DNA of 64,000 nt from Pseudomonas sp. R84 (GTDB lineage Bacteria; Pseudomonadota; Gammaproteobacteria; Pseudomonadales; Pseudomonadaceae): NCBI RefSeq assembly GCF_009834515.1, contig NZ_CP019426.1, forward strand, positions 1,353,501 to 1,417,500, read 5' to 3'. Position numbers and translations under genes: made by a program. Of the stretch, positions 19,958 to 35,132 are shown in pieces; position 1 is the first letter of the stretch; each line of letters opens with the position of its first letter. Under the pieces are notes generated by a model. The model saw only the letters and a program-made list of their open reading frames with translations, was not told the DNA's origin and searched no databases.

Positions 19958-20461
19958 GTGCGTAAGTTGACTCAATTGGTTCTCCTGGCCTCCTTGATGG
20001 TGGCAGGCCCGGCATTTGCCGACATGAAAATTGCCGTTCTGAACTATCAGATGGCCTTGCTGGAATCCGACGCTGCGAAAAAGTACGCCGTGGATGCCGA
20101 GAAGAAGTTCGGTCCGCAACTGACCAAGCTGAAAACCCTGGAAAGCAGCGCCAAGGGTATTCAGGATCGTCTGATGGCCGGTGGCGACAAAATGCAGCAA
20201 GGTGAACGTGAGCGTCTGGAGCTGGAATTCAAGCAAAAGGCCCGTGACTTCCAGTTCCAGTCCAAGGAGCTGAACGAAGCCAAAGCTGTTGCCGACCGAG
20301 AAATGCTCAAGCAACTGAAGCCGAAACTGGATAGCGCAGTGGAAGAAGTCATCAAGAAAGGTGGTTTTGATCTGGTGTTCGAGCGTGGTGCAGTGATCGA
20401 TGTCAAACCTCAGTACGACATCACGCGCCAGGTTATCGAGCGCATGAATCAGCTGAAGTAA
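19958..20461 (+). CDS. skp: Periplasmic chaperone Skp/OmpH
   Basis: A trimeric periplasmic holdase for unfolded outer-membrane proteins. The 167-residue precursor has a signal peptide (MRKLTQLVLLASLMVAGPAFA), then MKIAVLNYQMALLESDAAKK and a long charged helical region (about 45-120) forming the tentacles. The GTG start at 19958 is preceded by GTAGGAG. It is 3 bp from lpxD. Confidence 0.94.
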   Translation: MRKLTQLVLLASLMVAGPAFADMKIAVLNYQMALLESDAAKKYAVDAEKKFGPQLTKLKTLESSAKGIQDRLMAGGDKMQQGERERLELEFKQKARDFQFQSKELNEAKAVADREMLKQLKPKLDSAVEEVIKKGGFDLVFERGAVIDVKPQYDITRQVIERMNQLK

Positions 20462-20464
20462 CCC

Positions 20465-21520
20465 ATGACCGTGACTATCAAGCTCGGCCAGTTGGCCGAG
20501 TTCCTCGGCGCCACCCTGCGTGGCGACCCTGAGACGAAAATTACTGGGCTAGCCACTTTGCAAGAGGCTGGCCCAGCTCAGTTGAGCTTTCTGGCAAACC
20601 CTCAATATCGCAAATACCTCCCCGGCTCGCAGGCCGCTGCATTGCTGCTCAAAGAGGCCGATGCCGAAGGTTTTGCCGGTAATGCGTTGGTGGTGCCGGA
20701 TCCTTACCTGGCTTACGCGCGAATCTCGCATCTGTTCGATCCCAAGCCAAAAGCCGCTGCGGGTATCCATCCGTCGGCGGTCATTGCGCCTGACGCAGTG
20801 GTTGATCCAACCGCCAGCATCGGCCCATTCGTGGTGATCGAGGCCGGTGCGCGGATCGCGGCAAACGTGGCATTGGGCGCGCATTGCTTCATCGGCGCGC
20901 GCAGTGAAATCGGCGAAGGCGGTTGGCTAGCGCCCCGCGTAACGCTGTATCACGACGTGCGGATCGGCAAGCGCGTGGTTATCCAGTCCGGTGCCGTGCT
21001 CGGCGGCGAAGGTTTCGGTTTCGCCAACGAAAAAGGCATCTGGCAGAAAATCGCCCAGATCGGTGGCGTGACCATCGGCGACGATGTCGAGATTGGCGTG
21101 AACACCGCCATCGACCGCGGTGCGTTGGCCGATACCGTGATCGGCAATGGCGTTAAGCTCGACAACCAGATCCAGATCGCCCACAACGTTCAGGTCGGTG
21201 ATCACACCGCCATGGCCGCGTGTGTTGGCATTTCCGGTAGCACCAAAATCGGCAAGCATTGCATGCTGGCCGGTGGTGTCGGTCTGGTCGGCCACATTGA
21301 TATTTGCGACAACGTTTTCCTGACCGGGATGACCATGGTGACCCACTCGATTACCGAGCCGGGTGCCTATTCTTCCGGTACAGCCATGCAACCGGCGGCC
21401 GAATGGCGCAAAAGCGCGGCCCGCATTCGTCAGCTCGATGACATCGCGCGACGTTTGAAACAGCTGGAAAAGCGCGTAGGGGAAGTGACCCCTGACGGCA
21501 ATGCTTCATCAGATGGCTGA
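20465..21520 (+). CDS. lpxD: UDP-3-O-(3-hydroxyacyl)glucosamine N-acyltransferase
   Basis: The third step of lipid A synthesis. The 351-residue product has the N-terminal uridine-binding domain ([19 protein letters not shown]). Left-handed beta-helix hexapeptide repeats follow over about residues 100-310 (for example [16 protein letters not shown]), and [15 protein letters not shown] contains the expected catalytic His. A C-terminal helix with [10 protein letters not shown] ends the protein. It belongs to the skp-lpxD-fabZ-lpxA-lpxB block. Confidence 0.96.
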   Translation: MTVTIKLGQLAEFLGATLRGDPETKITGLATLQEAGPAQLSFLANPQYRKYLPGSQAAALLLKEADAEGFAGNALVVPDPYLAYARISHLFDPKPKAAAGIHPSAVIAPDAVVDPTASIGPFVVIEAGARIAANVALGAHCFIGARSEIGEGGWLAPRVTLYHDVRIGKRVVIQSGAVLGGEGFGFANEKGIWQKIAQIGGVTIGDDVEIGVNTAIDRGALADTVIGNGVKLDNQIQIAHNVQVGDHTAMAACVGISGSTKIGKHCMLAGGVGLVGHIDICDNVFLTGMTMVTHSITEPGAYSSGTAMQPAAEWRKSAARIRQLDDIARRLKQLEKRVGEVTPDGNASSDG

Positions 21521-21626
21521 TACCATTTCCATATCAAGTGTGCACAGCCTCTAGACTGCCTCCTTGATTTGCTAGAGGAGTGCGCGTCAGTCGCGCTCCC
21601 AATCTTTACATAGGCTTCCCCCCGAA

Positions 21627-22067
21627 ATGATGGACATCAACGAGATTCGCGAATACCTGCCTCACCGTTACCCGTTCCTGCTGGTGGATCGGGTGGTGGA
21701 ACTGGACACTGAAGGCAAGCGCATTCGCGCCTACAAGAATGTCAGCATCAATGAACCGTTCTTCAATGGTCACTTCCCTGCGCATCCAATCATGCCGGGC
21801 GTGCTGATCATCGAAGCGATGGCTCAGGCTGCCGGGATCCTCGGTTTCAAAATGCTTGATGTGAAGCCTGCCGACGGCACGCTTTACTACTTCGTCGGCT
21901 CCGACAAGCTGCGCTTCCGTCAGCCGGTGTTGCCGGGCGATCAGTTGATCCTTGAAGCCAAGTTCATCAGCTGCAAGCGTCAGATCTGGAAGTTCGAATG
22001 CCAGGCTTCGGTCGACGGCAAGCCAGTCTGCTCCGCTGAAATCATCTGCGCGGAACGCAAGCTATGA
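21627..22067 (+). CDS. fabZ: 3-hydroxyacyl-[acyl-carrier-protein] dehydratase
   Basis: Dehydrates 3-hydroxyacyl-ACP in fatty acid elongation and balances 3-hydroxyacyl flow between phospholipids and lipid A. The 146-residue product has the hot-dog-fold active site [20 protein letters not shown], with catalytic His and Glu. Two adjacent ATG codons at 21627 and 21630 could serve as start. It follows lpxD after 106 bp and overlaps lpxA by 4 bp. Confidence 0.97.
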   Translation: MMDINEIREYLPHRYPFLLVDRVVELDTEGKRIRAYKNVSINEPFFNGHFPAHPIMPGVLIIEAMAQAAGILGFKMLDVKPADGTLYYFVGSDKLRFRQPVLPGDQLILEAKFISCKRQIWKFECQASVDGKPVCSAEIICAERKL

Positions 22068-22840
22068 GTTTGATTGACCCTCGCGCAATCATCGATCCGT
22101 CGGCCGTTCTGGCTGATGGCGTCGAGGTCGGCCCGTGGTCGATCATCGGCGCAGGTGTGGAAATCGGCGAGGGTACCGTGATCGGGCCGCATGTCATCCT
22201 CAAAGGCCCGACCCGCATCGGCAAGCACAATCGCATCTACCAGTTTTCCTCGGTAGGCGAAGACACGCCCGATCTGAAGTACAAAGGCGAAGAAACCCGT
22301 CTGGTGATCGGTGACCACAATGTCATCCGTGAAGGCGTGACGATCCACCGTGGCACCGTTCAGGACCGTTCGGAAACCACGCTGGGCGATCACAACCTGA
22401 TCATGGCTTACGCTCACATCGGGCATGACAGTGTCATCGGTAACCACTGCATTCTGGTCAACAACACGGCGTTGGCCGGCCATGTGCATGTGGATGACTG
22501 GGCGATCCTCTCCGGGTTCACCCTTGTTCACCAGTATTGCCACATTGGCGCCCACAGCTTTTCCGGCATGGGCACCGCCATCGGCAAGGACGTTCCGGCG
22601 TTCGTCACCGTGTTCGGCAACCCTGCCGAAGCGCGCAGCATGAACTTCGAAGGCATGCGCCGTCGCGGTTTCAGCGAGGACGCGATCCACACCCTGCGTC
22701 GCGCTTACAAAACCGTCTATCGCCAAGGCCTCACGGTCGAGCAGGCACTGGCCGAACTGGTCGAACCTGCTGCGCAGTTCCCGGAAGTCGCGATATTCCG
22801 TGACTCCATTCAGTCGTCGACTCGCGGCATCACTCGCTGA
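22064..22840 (+). CDS. lpxA: UDP-N-acetylglucosamine O-acyltransferase
   Basis: The first step of lipid A synthesis. The 258-residue left-handed beta-helix protein has hexapeptide repeats such as [28 protein letters not shown] and [15 protein letters not shown] with the catalytic His, and a helical C-terminus. The ATG overlaps the fabZ stop (ATGA). lpxB starts 2 bp after the stop. Confidence 0.97.
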   Translation: MSLIDPRAIIDPSAVLADGVEVGPWSIIGAGVEIGEGTVIGPHVILKGPTRIGKHNRIYQFSSVGEDTPDLKYKGEETRLVIGDHNVIREGVTIHRGTVQDRSETTLGDHNLIMAYAHIGHDSVIGNHCILVNNTALAGHVHVDDWAILSGFTLVHQYCHIGAHSFSGMGTAIGKDVPAFVTVFGNPAEARSMNFEGMRRRGFSEDAIHTLRRAYKTVYRQGLTVEQALAELVEPAAQFPEVAIFRDSIQSSTRGITR

Positions 22841-22842
22841 TC

Positions 22843-23973
22843 ATGGCCAATCTGCGTATTGCGCTGGTGGCAGGTGAAGCTTCCGGTGACATTCTCGGCG
22901 CCGGTCTCATGCGCGCGCTCAAGGTGCAGCATCCAGCCGTCGAGTTCATCGGCGTCGGCGGCCCGTTGATGCAGGCCGAAGGCCTGACGTCCTACTTTCC
23001 CATGGAGCGCTTGTCGGTCATGGGGCTGGTGGAAGTCCTCGGTCGGTTGCGCGAGCTGCTTAAGCGCCGCAAGGACCTGATCGCCACGCTGATCGCCGAG
23101 AAGCCGGATGTGTTCATCGGTATCGATGCGCCGGATTTCAACCTCAATATCGAACTCAAGCTGCGTCAGGCCGGGATCAAGACCGTGCATTACGTCAGCC
23201 CTTCGGTATGGGCATGGCGGCAGAAACGGGTGCTGAAGATTCGCGAAGGCTGCGATCTGATGTTGACGCTGCTGCCGTTCGAAGCAAAATTCTACGAAGA
23301 GAAAGGCGTGCCGGTGCGGTTCGTTGGCCACACACTGGCCGACACCATTCCGCTGGAGGCCGATCGTGCTGCGGCGCGTGCCGAGCTGGGCTTGCCTGAC
23401 GGCCCGCTGGTGGCGTTGATGCCCGGCAGCCGTGGCGGCGAAGTGTCTCGACTGGGTGTGCTGTTCCTTGATACTGCCGAACGTCTGCGTGCGATGCGCC
23501 CGGGTTTGCGCTTTGTCATTCCGTGCGCCAATGCCGAACGCCGCGCGCAGCTTGAAGAGCTGCTCGCAGGCCGGGATCTGCCGGTGACCCTGCTCGATGG
23601 CAAATCGCATCTGGCTCTGGCTGCGTGCAACGCCGTGTTGATCGCCTCCGGCACCGCCACCCTTGAAGCACTGTTGTACAAGCGGCCGATGGTCGTGGCG
23701 TACCGTTTGGCACCGCTGACGTTCTGGATTCTGAAGCGGATGGTCAAGAGCCCGTACGTGTCCTTGCCGAATCTGCTGGCCCAGCGACTGCTGGTTCCAG
23801 AATTATTGCAGGATGATGCAACAGTCGAGGCGCTGGCACAGACCCTGTCGCCATTGATCGAAGGCGGCGAAGAACAGACGCGCGGCTTTGATGAGATTCA
23901 CCGCACGCTGCGGCTGGATGCCTCCAATCAGGCGGCGGACGCCGTCCTTAACCTGATCGGTCAGACACGATGA
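22843..23973 (+). CDS. lpxB: Lipid-A-disaccharide synthase
   Basis: A GT19 glycosyltransferase joining UDP-2,3-diacylglucosamine and lipid X. The 376-residue product has [19 protein letters not shown] at the N-terminus, [26 protein letters not shown] and, in the C-terminal half, [14 protein letters not shown] 4 bp overlap couples it to rnhB. The stem with lpxD, fabZ and lpxA completes the early Raetz pathway here. Confidence 0.96.
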   Translation: MANLRIALVAGEASGDILGAGLMRALKVQHPAVEFIGVGGPLMQAEGLTSYFPMERLSVMGLVEVLGRLRELLKRRKDLIATLIAEKPDVFIGIDAPDFNLNIELKLRQAGIKTVHYVSPSVWAWRQKRVLKIREGCDLMLTLLPFEAKFYEEKGVPVRFVGHTLADTIPLEADRAAARAELGLPDGPLVALMPGSRGGEVSRLGVLFLDTAERLRAMRPGLRFVIPCANAERRAQLEELLAGRDLPVTLLDGKSHLALAACNAVLIASGTATLEALLYKRPMVVAYRLAPLTFWILKRMVKSPYVSLPNLLAQRLLVPELLQDDATVEALAQTLSPLIEGGEEQTRGFDEIHRTLRLDASNQAADAVLNLIGQTR

Positions 23974-24611
23974 GCAAGACAAGCATGCAGATGGGCCTGG
24001 ATTTCACTCTGGTCGCCGAAGTCGAAGAACTGGTCGCCGGTGTCGATGAAGTCGGTCGTGGTCCGTTGTGCGGTGCCGTGGTCACGGCGGCGGTGATCCT
24101 CGATCCGAATCGGCCGATCCTGGGCCTCAACGACTCGAAAAAACTCACTGAAGCCAAGCGTGAAAAGCTCTACGACGAGATCATCGAGAAATCCCTGAGC
24201 TGGTGCATCGCTCGCGCCGAAGTCGAAGAAATCGACGAGCTCAACATTCTCCACGCGACCATGCTGGCCATGCAGCGTGCAGTGGCCGGCCTGCACATTC
24301 AGCCGAAGCTGGCGATGATCGACGGCAACCGCTGCCCGCAATTGCCGATGCGTGCCGAAGCGGTCGTGCAGGGCGACGGCAAGGTTCCAGCCATCGCTGC
24401 CGCATCGATTCTGGCCAAAGTCAGCCGCGATCGCGAAATGGCCGCCTTCGAATTGATCTACCCGGGTTACGGCATCGGTGGCCATAAAGGCTACCCGACG
24501 CCCGTTCATCTGGAAGCGTTGGTGCGTCTTGGCCCGACGCCGATTCACCGGCGCTCGTTCGCCCCGGTGCGTCAGGCTTATGAAGCGCTCGAAGGCCTGA
24601 CACAGGTTTAG
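23970..24611 (+). CDS. rnhB: Ribonuclease HII
   Basis: Cuts RNA in RNA-DNA hybrids and removes single ribonucleotides from DNA. The 213-residue product has [18 protein letters not shown], giving the first Asp-Glu of the DEDD active site, then the GLNDSKKL motif and [10 protein letters not shown] (Asp). The N-terminal 15 residues before [12 protein letters not shown] may be longer than needed, but the ATG overlaps the lpxB stop in the usual way. Confidence 0.95.
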   Translation: MSKTSMQMGLDFTLVAEVEELVAGVDEVGRGPLCGAVVTAAVILDPNRPILGLNDSKKLTEAKREKLYDEIIEKSLSWCIARAEVEEIDELNILHATMLAMQRAVAGLHIQPKLAMIDGNRCPQLPMRAEAVVQGDGKVPAIAAASILAKVSRDREMAAFELIYPGYGIGGHKGYPTPVHLEALVRLGPTPIHRRSFAPVRQAYEALEGLTQV

Positions 24612-24635
24612 TCGCAAGGCTGATGTTTTGTTCGA

Positions 24636-24662
24636 GGCCCGGTACAATCCGGGCCTTGTTGT
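24636..24662 (+). terminator. Terminator between rnhB and dnaE
   Basis: GGCCCGG-TACAAT-CCGGGCC followed by TTGTTGT makes a 7 bp GC stem, 25 bp after rnhB. It may partly isolate dnaE from the lipid A genes. Confidence 0.75.
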
Positions 24663-24687
24663 CTCTATGTAACTGGACAGGATCACT

Positions 24688-27600
24688 ATGCCGGCTTCAT
24701 TCGTTCATCTACGCCTGCACACTGAATACTCCCTGGTCGATGGGCTGGTGCGGATCAAGCCACTGGTCAAGGCGCTGACGGCCATGAACATGCCGGCGGT
24801 CGCGGTCACCGACCAGAACAACATGTGTTCTCTGGTCAAATTCTATAAAAACACCATGGGCGCAGGCATCAAGCCGATCTGCGGCGCCGACCTGTGGCTG
24901 TCGAACAAGGATCCGGACGCACCGCTGAGCCGGCTCAGCCTGTTGGTGATGAACGCCAAGGGCTATCGCAACCTCACCGAGCTGATCTCGCGCGGATTCA
25001 TCGAAGGCCAGCGCAACGGCATGATCATTGTCGAGCGTGAATGGGTTGCTGAAGCCAACGAAGGCTTGATCATGCTGTCCGCCGCCAAAGAAGGCGAGAT
25101 CGGCATGGCCATGATTGGCGGCAACCCGGCAGAAGCCGAAGTGCTGGCGCGGGAATGGATGGCGGTGTTCCCGGATCGCTTCTATCTGGAAATCCAGCGC
25201 ACCAATCGTCCTAACGATGAAGAACAACTGCACGGTGCCGTCGCACTTGCCGACAAACTTGGCGCGCCTCTGGTGGCGACCAACGATGTACGTTTCATCA
25301 AGCAGGAAGACTTCGCCGCCCACGAAACCCGCGTATGCATCGGTGAGGGCCGCGCCCTCGACGATCCGCGGCGTTCGAAGAATTACAGCGATCAGCAATA
25401 CCTGAAAAGCGCCGAGGAAATGATCGAGCTGTTCAGCGATATTCCTGACGCGATTGAAAACACCGTCGAGATCGCCAAGCGCTGCAATATCGAAGTCAAA
25501 CTGGGCACGCACTTTTTGCCCAACTTCCCGATTCCTGATGGTATGACCATCGACGAATACTTCCGTAAAGTCTCCTTCGACGGTCTCGAAGAACGCTTGT
25601 CGGTGCTGCTACCCAAAGACACCACCGAAGACTACGAAGCCAAGCGTCAGGTCTACGTCGACCGCTTGAATTTCGAGCTGGATATCATCATCCAGATGGG
25701 CTTCCCCGGCTACTTCCTGATCGTTATGGACTTTATCCAGTGGGCCAAGAACAACGGCGTACCGGTAGGTCCGGGCCGTGGGTCGGGTGCCGGGTCGCTG
25801 GTGGCCTACGTGCAGAAGATCACCGACCTCGACCCGCTGGAATACGACCTGCTGTTCGAACGTTTCCTTAACCCGGAACGGGTATCGATGCCCGACTTCG
25901 ACGTCGACTTCTGCATGGACGGTCGTGACCGCGTGATCGATTACGTGGCCGAGAAGTACGGCCGCAACGCGGTAAGCCAGATCATCACCTTCGGTTCCAT
26001 GGCCGCAAAAGCGGTGGTGCGTGACGTGGCGCGGGTGCAGGGCAAGTCCTATGGCCTGGCGGATCGTCTGTCGAAGATGATTCCGTTCGAAGTCGGTATG
26101 ACCCTGGAAAAAGCCTACGAGCAGGAAGAAATCCTCCGTGACTTCATCAAGGTCGATGAAGAGGCTGCGGAAATCTGGGAGATGGCGCGCAAGCTCGAGG
26201 GCGTCGTGCGTAACGTCGGTAAACACGCTGGTGGTGTGGTGATCGCGCCGACCAAGCTGACCGACTTCTCGCCGATCTATTGCGATGAGGCCGGCGACGG
26301 TCTGGTAACCCAGTTCGACAAGGACGACGTTGAAGCGGCCGGTCTGGTGAAGTTCGACTTCCTCGGTCTGCGTACGCTGACGGTGATCGACTGGGCGCTG
26401 AAGACCATCAACCGCGACCGCGCCAAGGTCAACGAACCGCCGCTGGATATTGCGTTTATCCCGCTGGACGACAAACCGACGTACTCGTTGTTGCAGAAAG
26501 CTGAAACCACCGCGGTGTTCCAGCTTGAATCGCGCGGCATGAAAGAGCTGATCAAAAAGCTCAAGCCCGACTGCCTCGAAGACTTGATCGCACTGGTGGC
26601 CCTGTTCCGTCCGGGCCCGCTGCAGTCCGGCATGGTGGATGACTTCATCAACCGTAAGCACGGTCGCGCCGAACTGGCGTACCCGCACTCGGACTACCAG
26701 TACGAAGGCCTCAAGCCTGTTCTGGCGCCGACTTACGGCATCATCCTGTATCAGGAACAGGTGATGCAGATTGCTCAGGTCATGGCCGGTTACACCCTCG
26801 GCGGTGCAGACATGCTGCGTCGGGCGATGGGTAAGAAAAAACCCGAAGAAATGGCCAAGCAACGCGGCGGTTTCATTGAGGGTTGCAAGACCAACAATAT
26901 CGACGCCGACCTCGCCGGTAACATTTTCGACCTGGTGGAAAAATTCGCCGGTTACGGCTTCAACAAGTCTCACTCCGCTGCTTACGGTCTGGTGTCGTAC
27001 CAGACCGCTTGGCTGAAAACCCATTACCCGGCGCCGTTCATGGCCGCGGTACTGTCGGCGGACATGCACAATACCGACAAGGTCGTGACCTTGATCGAAG
27101 AAATTCGCACCATGAAGCTGCGCCTCGACGCGCCGGATGTGAATACTTCGGAATTCAAGTTCACGGTGAATGATGAGGGCCGGATCATCTATGGCCTGGG
27201 CGCGATCAAAGGCGTAGGCGAGGGGCCGGTTGAGGCGATCACTGAGGCGCGTCTGGCGGGGCCGTTCAAGGATCTGTTCGATTTCTGCGCCCGGGTCGAC
27301 CTCAAGCGCATCAACAAACGCACGCTCGACGGCTTGATCCGCAGCGGCGCTCTGGATCGCCTTGGCCCGTACTTCCACGATGAGCAAAAAGCCTACCAAG
27401 CCAACATCGACCGCAACCGCGCGGTGCTGCTGACAGCCATGGAAGAGGCGATCAAGGCCGCCGAACAAACTGCACGCACTCAGGACAGCGGGCACTCGGA
27501 CCTGTTCGGTGGACTGTTCGTCGAAGAAGACGCTGACGTTTACGCCAACCATCGCAAGGCCAAGGAGTTGACGCTCAAGGAGCGGCTCAAAGGGGAGAAA

Positions 27601-28209
27601 GACACCCTGGGCCTGTACCTGACCGGTCACCCGATTGATGAATACGAAGGTGAAATCCGTCGTTTCGCCCGCCAGCGCATCATTGATCTGAAACCGGCGC
27701 GTGATACCCAGACCGTAGCGGGCATGATCATTGCGCTGCGGGTCATGAAGAACAAGAAGGGCGACAAGATGGGGTTCATCACCCTGGATGACCGCTCTGG
27801 ACGCATCGAGGCCTCGCTGTTTTCCGAGTCGTTCCATGCGGCGCAGTCGTTGTTGCAGACTGACGCGATGGTGGTCGTCGAAGGCGAGGTCAGCAATGAC
27901 GACTTCTCCGGCGGCCTGAAGCTGCGGGTCAAGCGCGTGATGAGCATGGAAGACGCCCGGACCAACCTCGCCGAAAGCCTGCGCCTGAAGCTGCAAACCC
28001 AGGACCTGAAAGGCGATCAGCTACGCTGGTTGGGTGATTTGCTCAAGCGTCATCGCGGCGCGTGCCCGGTGACCATGGAGTACACCAGCCCGGATGCGAA
28101 GACCTTGCTGCAGTTTGGCGAGACCTGGCGGATCGACCCGGCAGATGCGTTGATTCAAGCACTGCGTGACCAGTTCGGGCGAGACAACGTCTTCCTCCAA
28201 TACCGTTGA
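24688..28209 (+). CDS. dnaE: DNA polymerase III alpha subunit
   Basis: The replicative polymerase. The 1173-residue product starts SFVHLRLHTEYSLVDGLV, the PHP domain (residues 1-280). The palm has MPDFDVDFCMDGRDRV with catalytic D403 and D405. The fingers and beta-binding regions follow, with FNKSHSAAYGLVSY near residue 760 and an OB-fold near 990-1070 (TVAGMIIALRVMKNKKGDKM). Length and order match the DnaE1 class of gammaproteobacteria. Confidence 0.98.
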   Translation: MPASFVHLRLHTEYSLVDGLVRIKPLVKALTAMNMPAVAVTDQNNMCSLVKFYKNTMGAGIKPICGADLWLSNKDPDAPLSRLSLLVMNAKGYRNLTELISRGFIEGQRNGMIIVEREWVAEANEGLIMLSAAKEGEIGMAMIGGNPAEAEVLAREWMAVFPDRFYLEIQRTNRPNDEEQLHGAVALADKLGAPLVATNDVRFIKQEDFAAHETRVCIGEGRALDDPRRSKNYSDQQYLKSAEEMIELFSDIPDAIENTVEIAKRCNIEVKLGTHFLPNFPIPDGMTIDEYFRKVSFDGLEERLSVLLPKDTTEDYEAKRQVYVDRLNFELDIIIQMGFPGYFLIVMDFIQWAKNNGVPVGPGRGSGAGSLVAYVQKITDLDPLEYDLLFERFLNPERVSMPDFDVDFCMDGRDRVIDYVAEKYGRNAVSQIITFGSMAAKAVVRDVARVQGKSYGLADRLSKMIPFEVGMTLEKAYEQEEILRDFIKVDEEAAEIWEMARKLEGVVRNVGKHAGGVVIAPTKLTDFSPIYCDEAGDGLVTQFDKDDVEAAGLVKFDFLGLRTLTVIDWALKTINRDRAKVNEPPLDIAFIPLDDKPTYSLLQKAETTAVFQLESRGMKELIKKLKPDCLEDLIALVALFRPGPLQSGMVDDFINRKHGRAELAYPHSDYQYEGLKPVLAPTYGIILYQEQVMQIAQVMAGYTLGGADMLRRAMGKKKPEEMAKQRGGFIEGCKTNNIDADLAGNIFDLVEKFAGYGFNKSHSAAYGLVSYQTAWLKTHYPAPFMAAVLSADMHNTDKVVTLIEEIRTMKLRLDAPDVNTSEFKFTVNDEGRIIYGLGAIKGVGEGPVEAITEARLAGPFKDLFDFCARVDLKRINKRTLDGLIRSGALDRLGPYFHDEQKAYQANIDRNRAVLLTAMEEAIKAAEQTARTQDSGHSDLFGGLFVEEDADVYANHRKAKELTLKERLKGEKDTLGLYLTGHPIDEYEGEIRRFARQRIIDLKPARDTQTVAGMIIALRVMKNKKGDKMGFITLDDRSGRIEASLFSESFHAAQSLLQTDAMVVVEGEVSNDDFSGGLKLRVKRVMSMEDARTNLAESLRLKLQTQDLKGDQLRWLGDLLKRHRGACPVTMEYTSPDAKTLLQFGETWRIDPADALIQALRDQFGRDNVFLQYR

Positions 28210-28348
28210 CCGGCGAGTGCCATCATTGCGCTCGCCCGCCACCTGAATTTTTAATCTCGACCTCAGCGCGCCTCTCCCTTAAGGTAGGGCGCGAATAGAC
28301 AACCGGCCGACCCAAGCTCATTTGGGACACGACCCAAGACGGACGCCT

Positions 28349-29296
28349 ATGAACCCGAATTTTCTAGATTTCGAACAGCCGATCGCCGACCTGCAAGCCA
28401 AGATCGAAGAGTTGCGCTTGGTCGGTAATGACAATTCGCTGAATATCGGCGATGAGATCTCCCGCCTGCAGGACAAGAGCAAGACGCTGACCGAAGACAT
28501 CTTCGGCAAGCTGACCAGCTGGCAGATCGCACGCCTGGCGCGTCACCCGAAACGCCCGTACACCCTGGACTACATCCAGCACATCTTCACCGAGTTCGAC
28601 GAACTGCACGGCGACCGTCACTTCTCTGACGACGCAGCAATCGTTGGCGGCATCGCCCGTCTGGAGGATCAGCCGGTGATGATCATCGGTCACCAGAAAG
28701 GCCGCGAAGTGCGCGAGAAGGTGCGCCGCAACTTCGGCATGCCACGTCCGGAAGGCTACCGCAAGGCATGCCGTCTGATGGAAATGGCCGAGCGTTTCAA
28801 AATGCCGATCCTGACCTTCATCGACACCCCGGGTGCCTACCCGGGTATTGACGCTGAAGAGCGTAACCAGAGCGAAGCGATTGCCTGGAACCTGCGCGTG
28901 ATGTCGCGCCTGAAGACCCCGATCATCGCCACCGTTATCGGTGAAGGTGGTTCCGGTGGTGCACTGGCTATCGGTGTCTGCGATCAATTGAACATGCTGC
29001 AATACTCGACCTACGCGGTGATCTCGCCAGAAGGTTGCGCTTCGATTCTGTGGAAAACCGCCGAAAAGGCGCCTGATGCTGCTGAGGCGATGGGCATCAC
29101 CGCTGAGCGCCTGAAAGGCCTGGGCATTGTCGACAAGGTGATTGGCGAGCCTCTGGGCGGCGCGCACCGTGATCCGGCTGCCGCCGCTGCATCGATCCGT
29201 GCCGAGCTGAGCTCGCAACTGGCGATGCTGAAGAAGTTCGATAACGAAGCGCTGTTGAAGCGCCGTTATGATCGACTGATGAGCTACGGTCTCTAA
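28349..29296 (+). CDS. accA: Acetyl-CoA carboxylase carboxyltransferase subunit alpha
   Basis: Forms malonyl-CoA with AccD, the first step of fatty acid synthesis. The 315-residue product begins [20 protein letters not shown] and has the crotonase-like motifs [20 protein letters not shown] and [17 protein letters not shown]. The ATG at 28349 gives the family N-terminus; the frame is open 27 bp upstream but with a TTG only. It follows dnaE after 139 bp, the usual Pseudomonas order. Confidence 0.97.
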   Translation: MNPNFLDFEQPIADLQAKIEELRLVGNDNSLNIGDEISRLQDKSKTLTEDIFGKLTSWQIARLARHPKRPYTLDYIQHIFTEFDELHGDRHFSDDAAIVGGIARLEDQPVMIIGHQKGREVREKVRRNFGMPRPEGYRKACRLMEMAERFKMPILTFIDTPGAYPGIDAEERNQSEAIAWNLRVMSRLKTPIIATVIGEGGSGGALAIGVCDQLNMLQYSTYAVISPEGCASILWKTAEKAPDAAEAMGITAERLKGLGIVDKVIGEPLGGAHRDPAAAAASIRAELSSQLAMLKKFDNEALLKRRYDRLMSYGL

Positions 29297-29313
29297 GTCG
29301 AGCGCAATACCCC

Positions 29314-29403
29314 TGTAGGAGTGAGCCTGCTCGCGATGAGGGTGTAACATTCAACCAATGTGTTGGCTGTCACACCGCTATCGCGAGCAGGCTCACTCCT
29401 ACA
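29314..29403. repeat. REPIN, type GTAGGAGTGAGCC
   Basis: Inverted TGTAGGAGTGAGCCTGCTCG arms lie between accA and tilS. They overlap the apparent 5' extension of the tilS frame, which argues that tilS starts at 29429. Confidence 0.9.
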
Positions 29404-29428
29404 TTTGTTTTGGGGCAAAGAGTTAAAT

Positions 29429-30757
29429 ATGGGTCAGTCCATGATTGATTTGCCTTCCCGGCTGTTGCTTAACCTTGAGCCTTGGCGCAATGCCGCTCAT
29501 TGGCGCATCGCGTTTTCCGGTGGTCTTGATTCCACCGTCCTGCTGCATCTGCTTGCCTCTCTGGCAAAATCTGAATCCCTCCCTGCGCTAAGCGCCATCC
29601 ATATCCATCACGGCCTTCAGGCTGCGGCTGATGCGTGGCCACAACACTGCCAGTCTGTCTGCGATGCGTTGGGGGTGCCGTTGCTGATTGAGCGGGTGAG
29701 GGTGCAACCGGGCGCGAGTCTGGAGCGGGCGGCGCGGAATGCGCGATACGCCGTGTTCTGTGCGCTGACGCAAGCCAATGACGTGTTGCTCACTGGCCAG
29801 CATCGTGATGATCAAGCGGAAACGCTGTTGTTTCGATTCATGCGTGGTGCGGGTGTGCGCGGATTGGCGGGGATGCCCAAGCAGCGACCAGTCGGGCAGG
29901 GCACACTGATTCGTCCGTTACTGGATGTCTCTCGTTCCGAGCTGGAAGCGTATGCGCAGGCTCATCACTTGAACTGGATCGAAGACCCATCGAATCAGGA
30001 TCGGCAGTTCTCGCGCAATTACCTGCGGCATCAGGTCATGCCGTTGCTGAGCGAGCGCTGGCCGCAAGCGCAGACAAGCATGGCTCGCAGTGCCGCGCAT
30101 CTGCGTGAGGCACAGGGTCTGCTCGATGAGTTGGCGCAGATCGATCTGGCAACCGCCGCCACCGCGCATGGTTTCGAATGGCTGGGGCTGCCGTCGCTGG
30201 AACTGGCGCCGCTGGCTGTGCTGTCTGCCGCCCGCCAACGCAACGCCCTCAGTCACTGGCTGGAACCAATGACTCGCTTACCCGACACCGACCATTGGTC
30301 GGGTTGGACAAATCTGTGTGATGCCGCTGCTGATGCGGTACCGGTCTGGCGTCTGGCCGACGGCGAGTTACACCGCAGCGCCGGACGCCTCTGGTGGCTC
30401 AGCGGCTACTGGCTGCGCACGCCGATGATCGGCGGCGACTGGCAGACGCCGGCGTCAGCGCTACGCTTGGCCGATAATGGTCGTGTCGCGTTCAGCGGGC
30501 AGAGCCCTGTCGGGCCGTTGCGCATTGCCTATCGTCAGGGTGGCGAAGTCATGCATCTGGCGGATCGCGGTCACCGTGATCTCAAGCGCCTGCTCAATGA
30601 GCGCGCGGTGCCGGGCTTCGTGCGTGGCAGATTGCCGCTGCTGTTTCGTGACGATGAATTGCTCGCGGTGGCGAACCTGCCGGGACTTGATGGCCCTGCG
30701 CAGGACGGCTGGAAATTGCATTGGCTGCCAACAGACGAAGATCAAGGTTTGAGCTGA
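29429..30757 (+). CDS. tilS: tRNA(Ile)-lysidine synthase
   Basis: Converts C34 of the tRNA-Ile CAU anticodon to lysidine, so it reads AUA. The 442-residue product has the PP-loop IAFSGGLDSTVLLHLLAS near the N-terminus and GQHRDDQAETLLFRFMRG around residue 130. The two TilS C-terminal domains follow; REGGEV-like RQGGEVMHLADRGHRDLK lies near residue 370. I chose the ATG at 29429 because upstream codons fall in the REPIN. Confidence 0.94.
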   Translation: MGQSMIDLPSRLLLNLEPWRNAAHWRIAFSGGLDSTVLLHLLASLAKSESLPALSAIHIHHGLQAAADAWPQHCQSVCDALGVPLLIERVRVQPGASLERAARNARYAVFCALTQANDVLLTGQHRDDQAETLLFRFMRGAGVRGLAGMPKQRPVGQGTLIRPLLDVSRSELEAYAQAHHLNWIEDPSNQDRQFSRNYLRHQVMPLLSERWPQAQTSMARSAAHLREAQGLLDELAQIDLATAATAHGFEWLGLPSLELAPLAVLSAARQRNALSHWLEPMTRLPDTDHWSGWTNLCDAAADAVPVWRLADGELHRSAGRLWWLSGYWLRTPMIGGDWQTPASALRLADNGRVAFSGQSPVGPLRIAYRQGGEVMHLADRGHRDLKRLLNERAVPGFVRGRLPLLFRDDELLAVANLPGLDGPAQDGWKLHWLPTDEDQGLS

Positions 30758-31010
30758 AAGGAGCATTCCGGTAGACTACGCTCCCTTCTTGATACAACTT
30801 CTGTGGATTCGCCTGAATTGCAGGAGTTGCCGATTACCAAGCAGTCTTTGCTGGGCGATTCCAAAAAATGTGTAGCGAGCAACGTACCGGTGTTTCACCT
30901 GCCGGTCTGTCCCAACGCGGCGGTTTTTTTGAAAGGTGCACTGTGATTAATGCAGGTGATCGGGGGCTTCGGCCTTCCTTCGCTTTCCCCGGCGGCTCGT
31001 ACCGCTTTAA

Positions 31011-34961
<3,951 letters not shown>

Positions 34962-35041
34962 GTACAAATCGATGGAAGGACACCGGATTGTGTCGAAAAA
35001 GTCGTGACAGCGATGGATTTGCCACTAATCTGATGCCTTAA

Positions 35042-35075
35042 CAGCACAAGCCTGGGTCTTCCAGGCTTCGTGCTA
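35042..35075 (+). terminator. Stem-loop after eno
   Basis: AGCACAAGCCTGG and CCAGGCTTCGTGCT pair around a 5 nt loop about 80 bp after eno. The stem is strong but the U-tract is missing, so termination efficiency is uncertain. Confidence 0.5.
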
Positions 35076-35132
35076 TCAGATGCTTCAAAGTTTTGGCGTG
35101 GCTGTCTTTTTTCACTGGATACCTGATATTCG

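Noticed and set aside
25609..27996. 795-codon minus-strand frame opposite dnaE
   Set aside because: Antisense to the polymerase core; Val/Gln/His/Arg-rich composition is typical of shadows in this genome.
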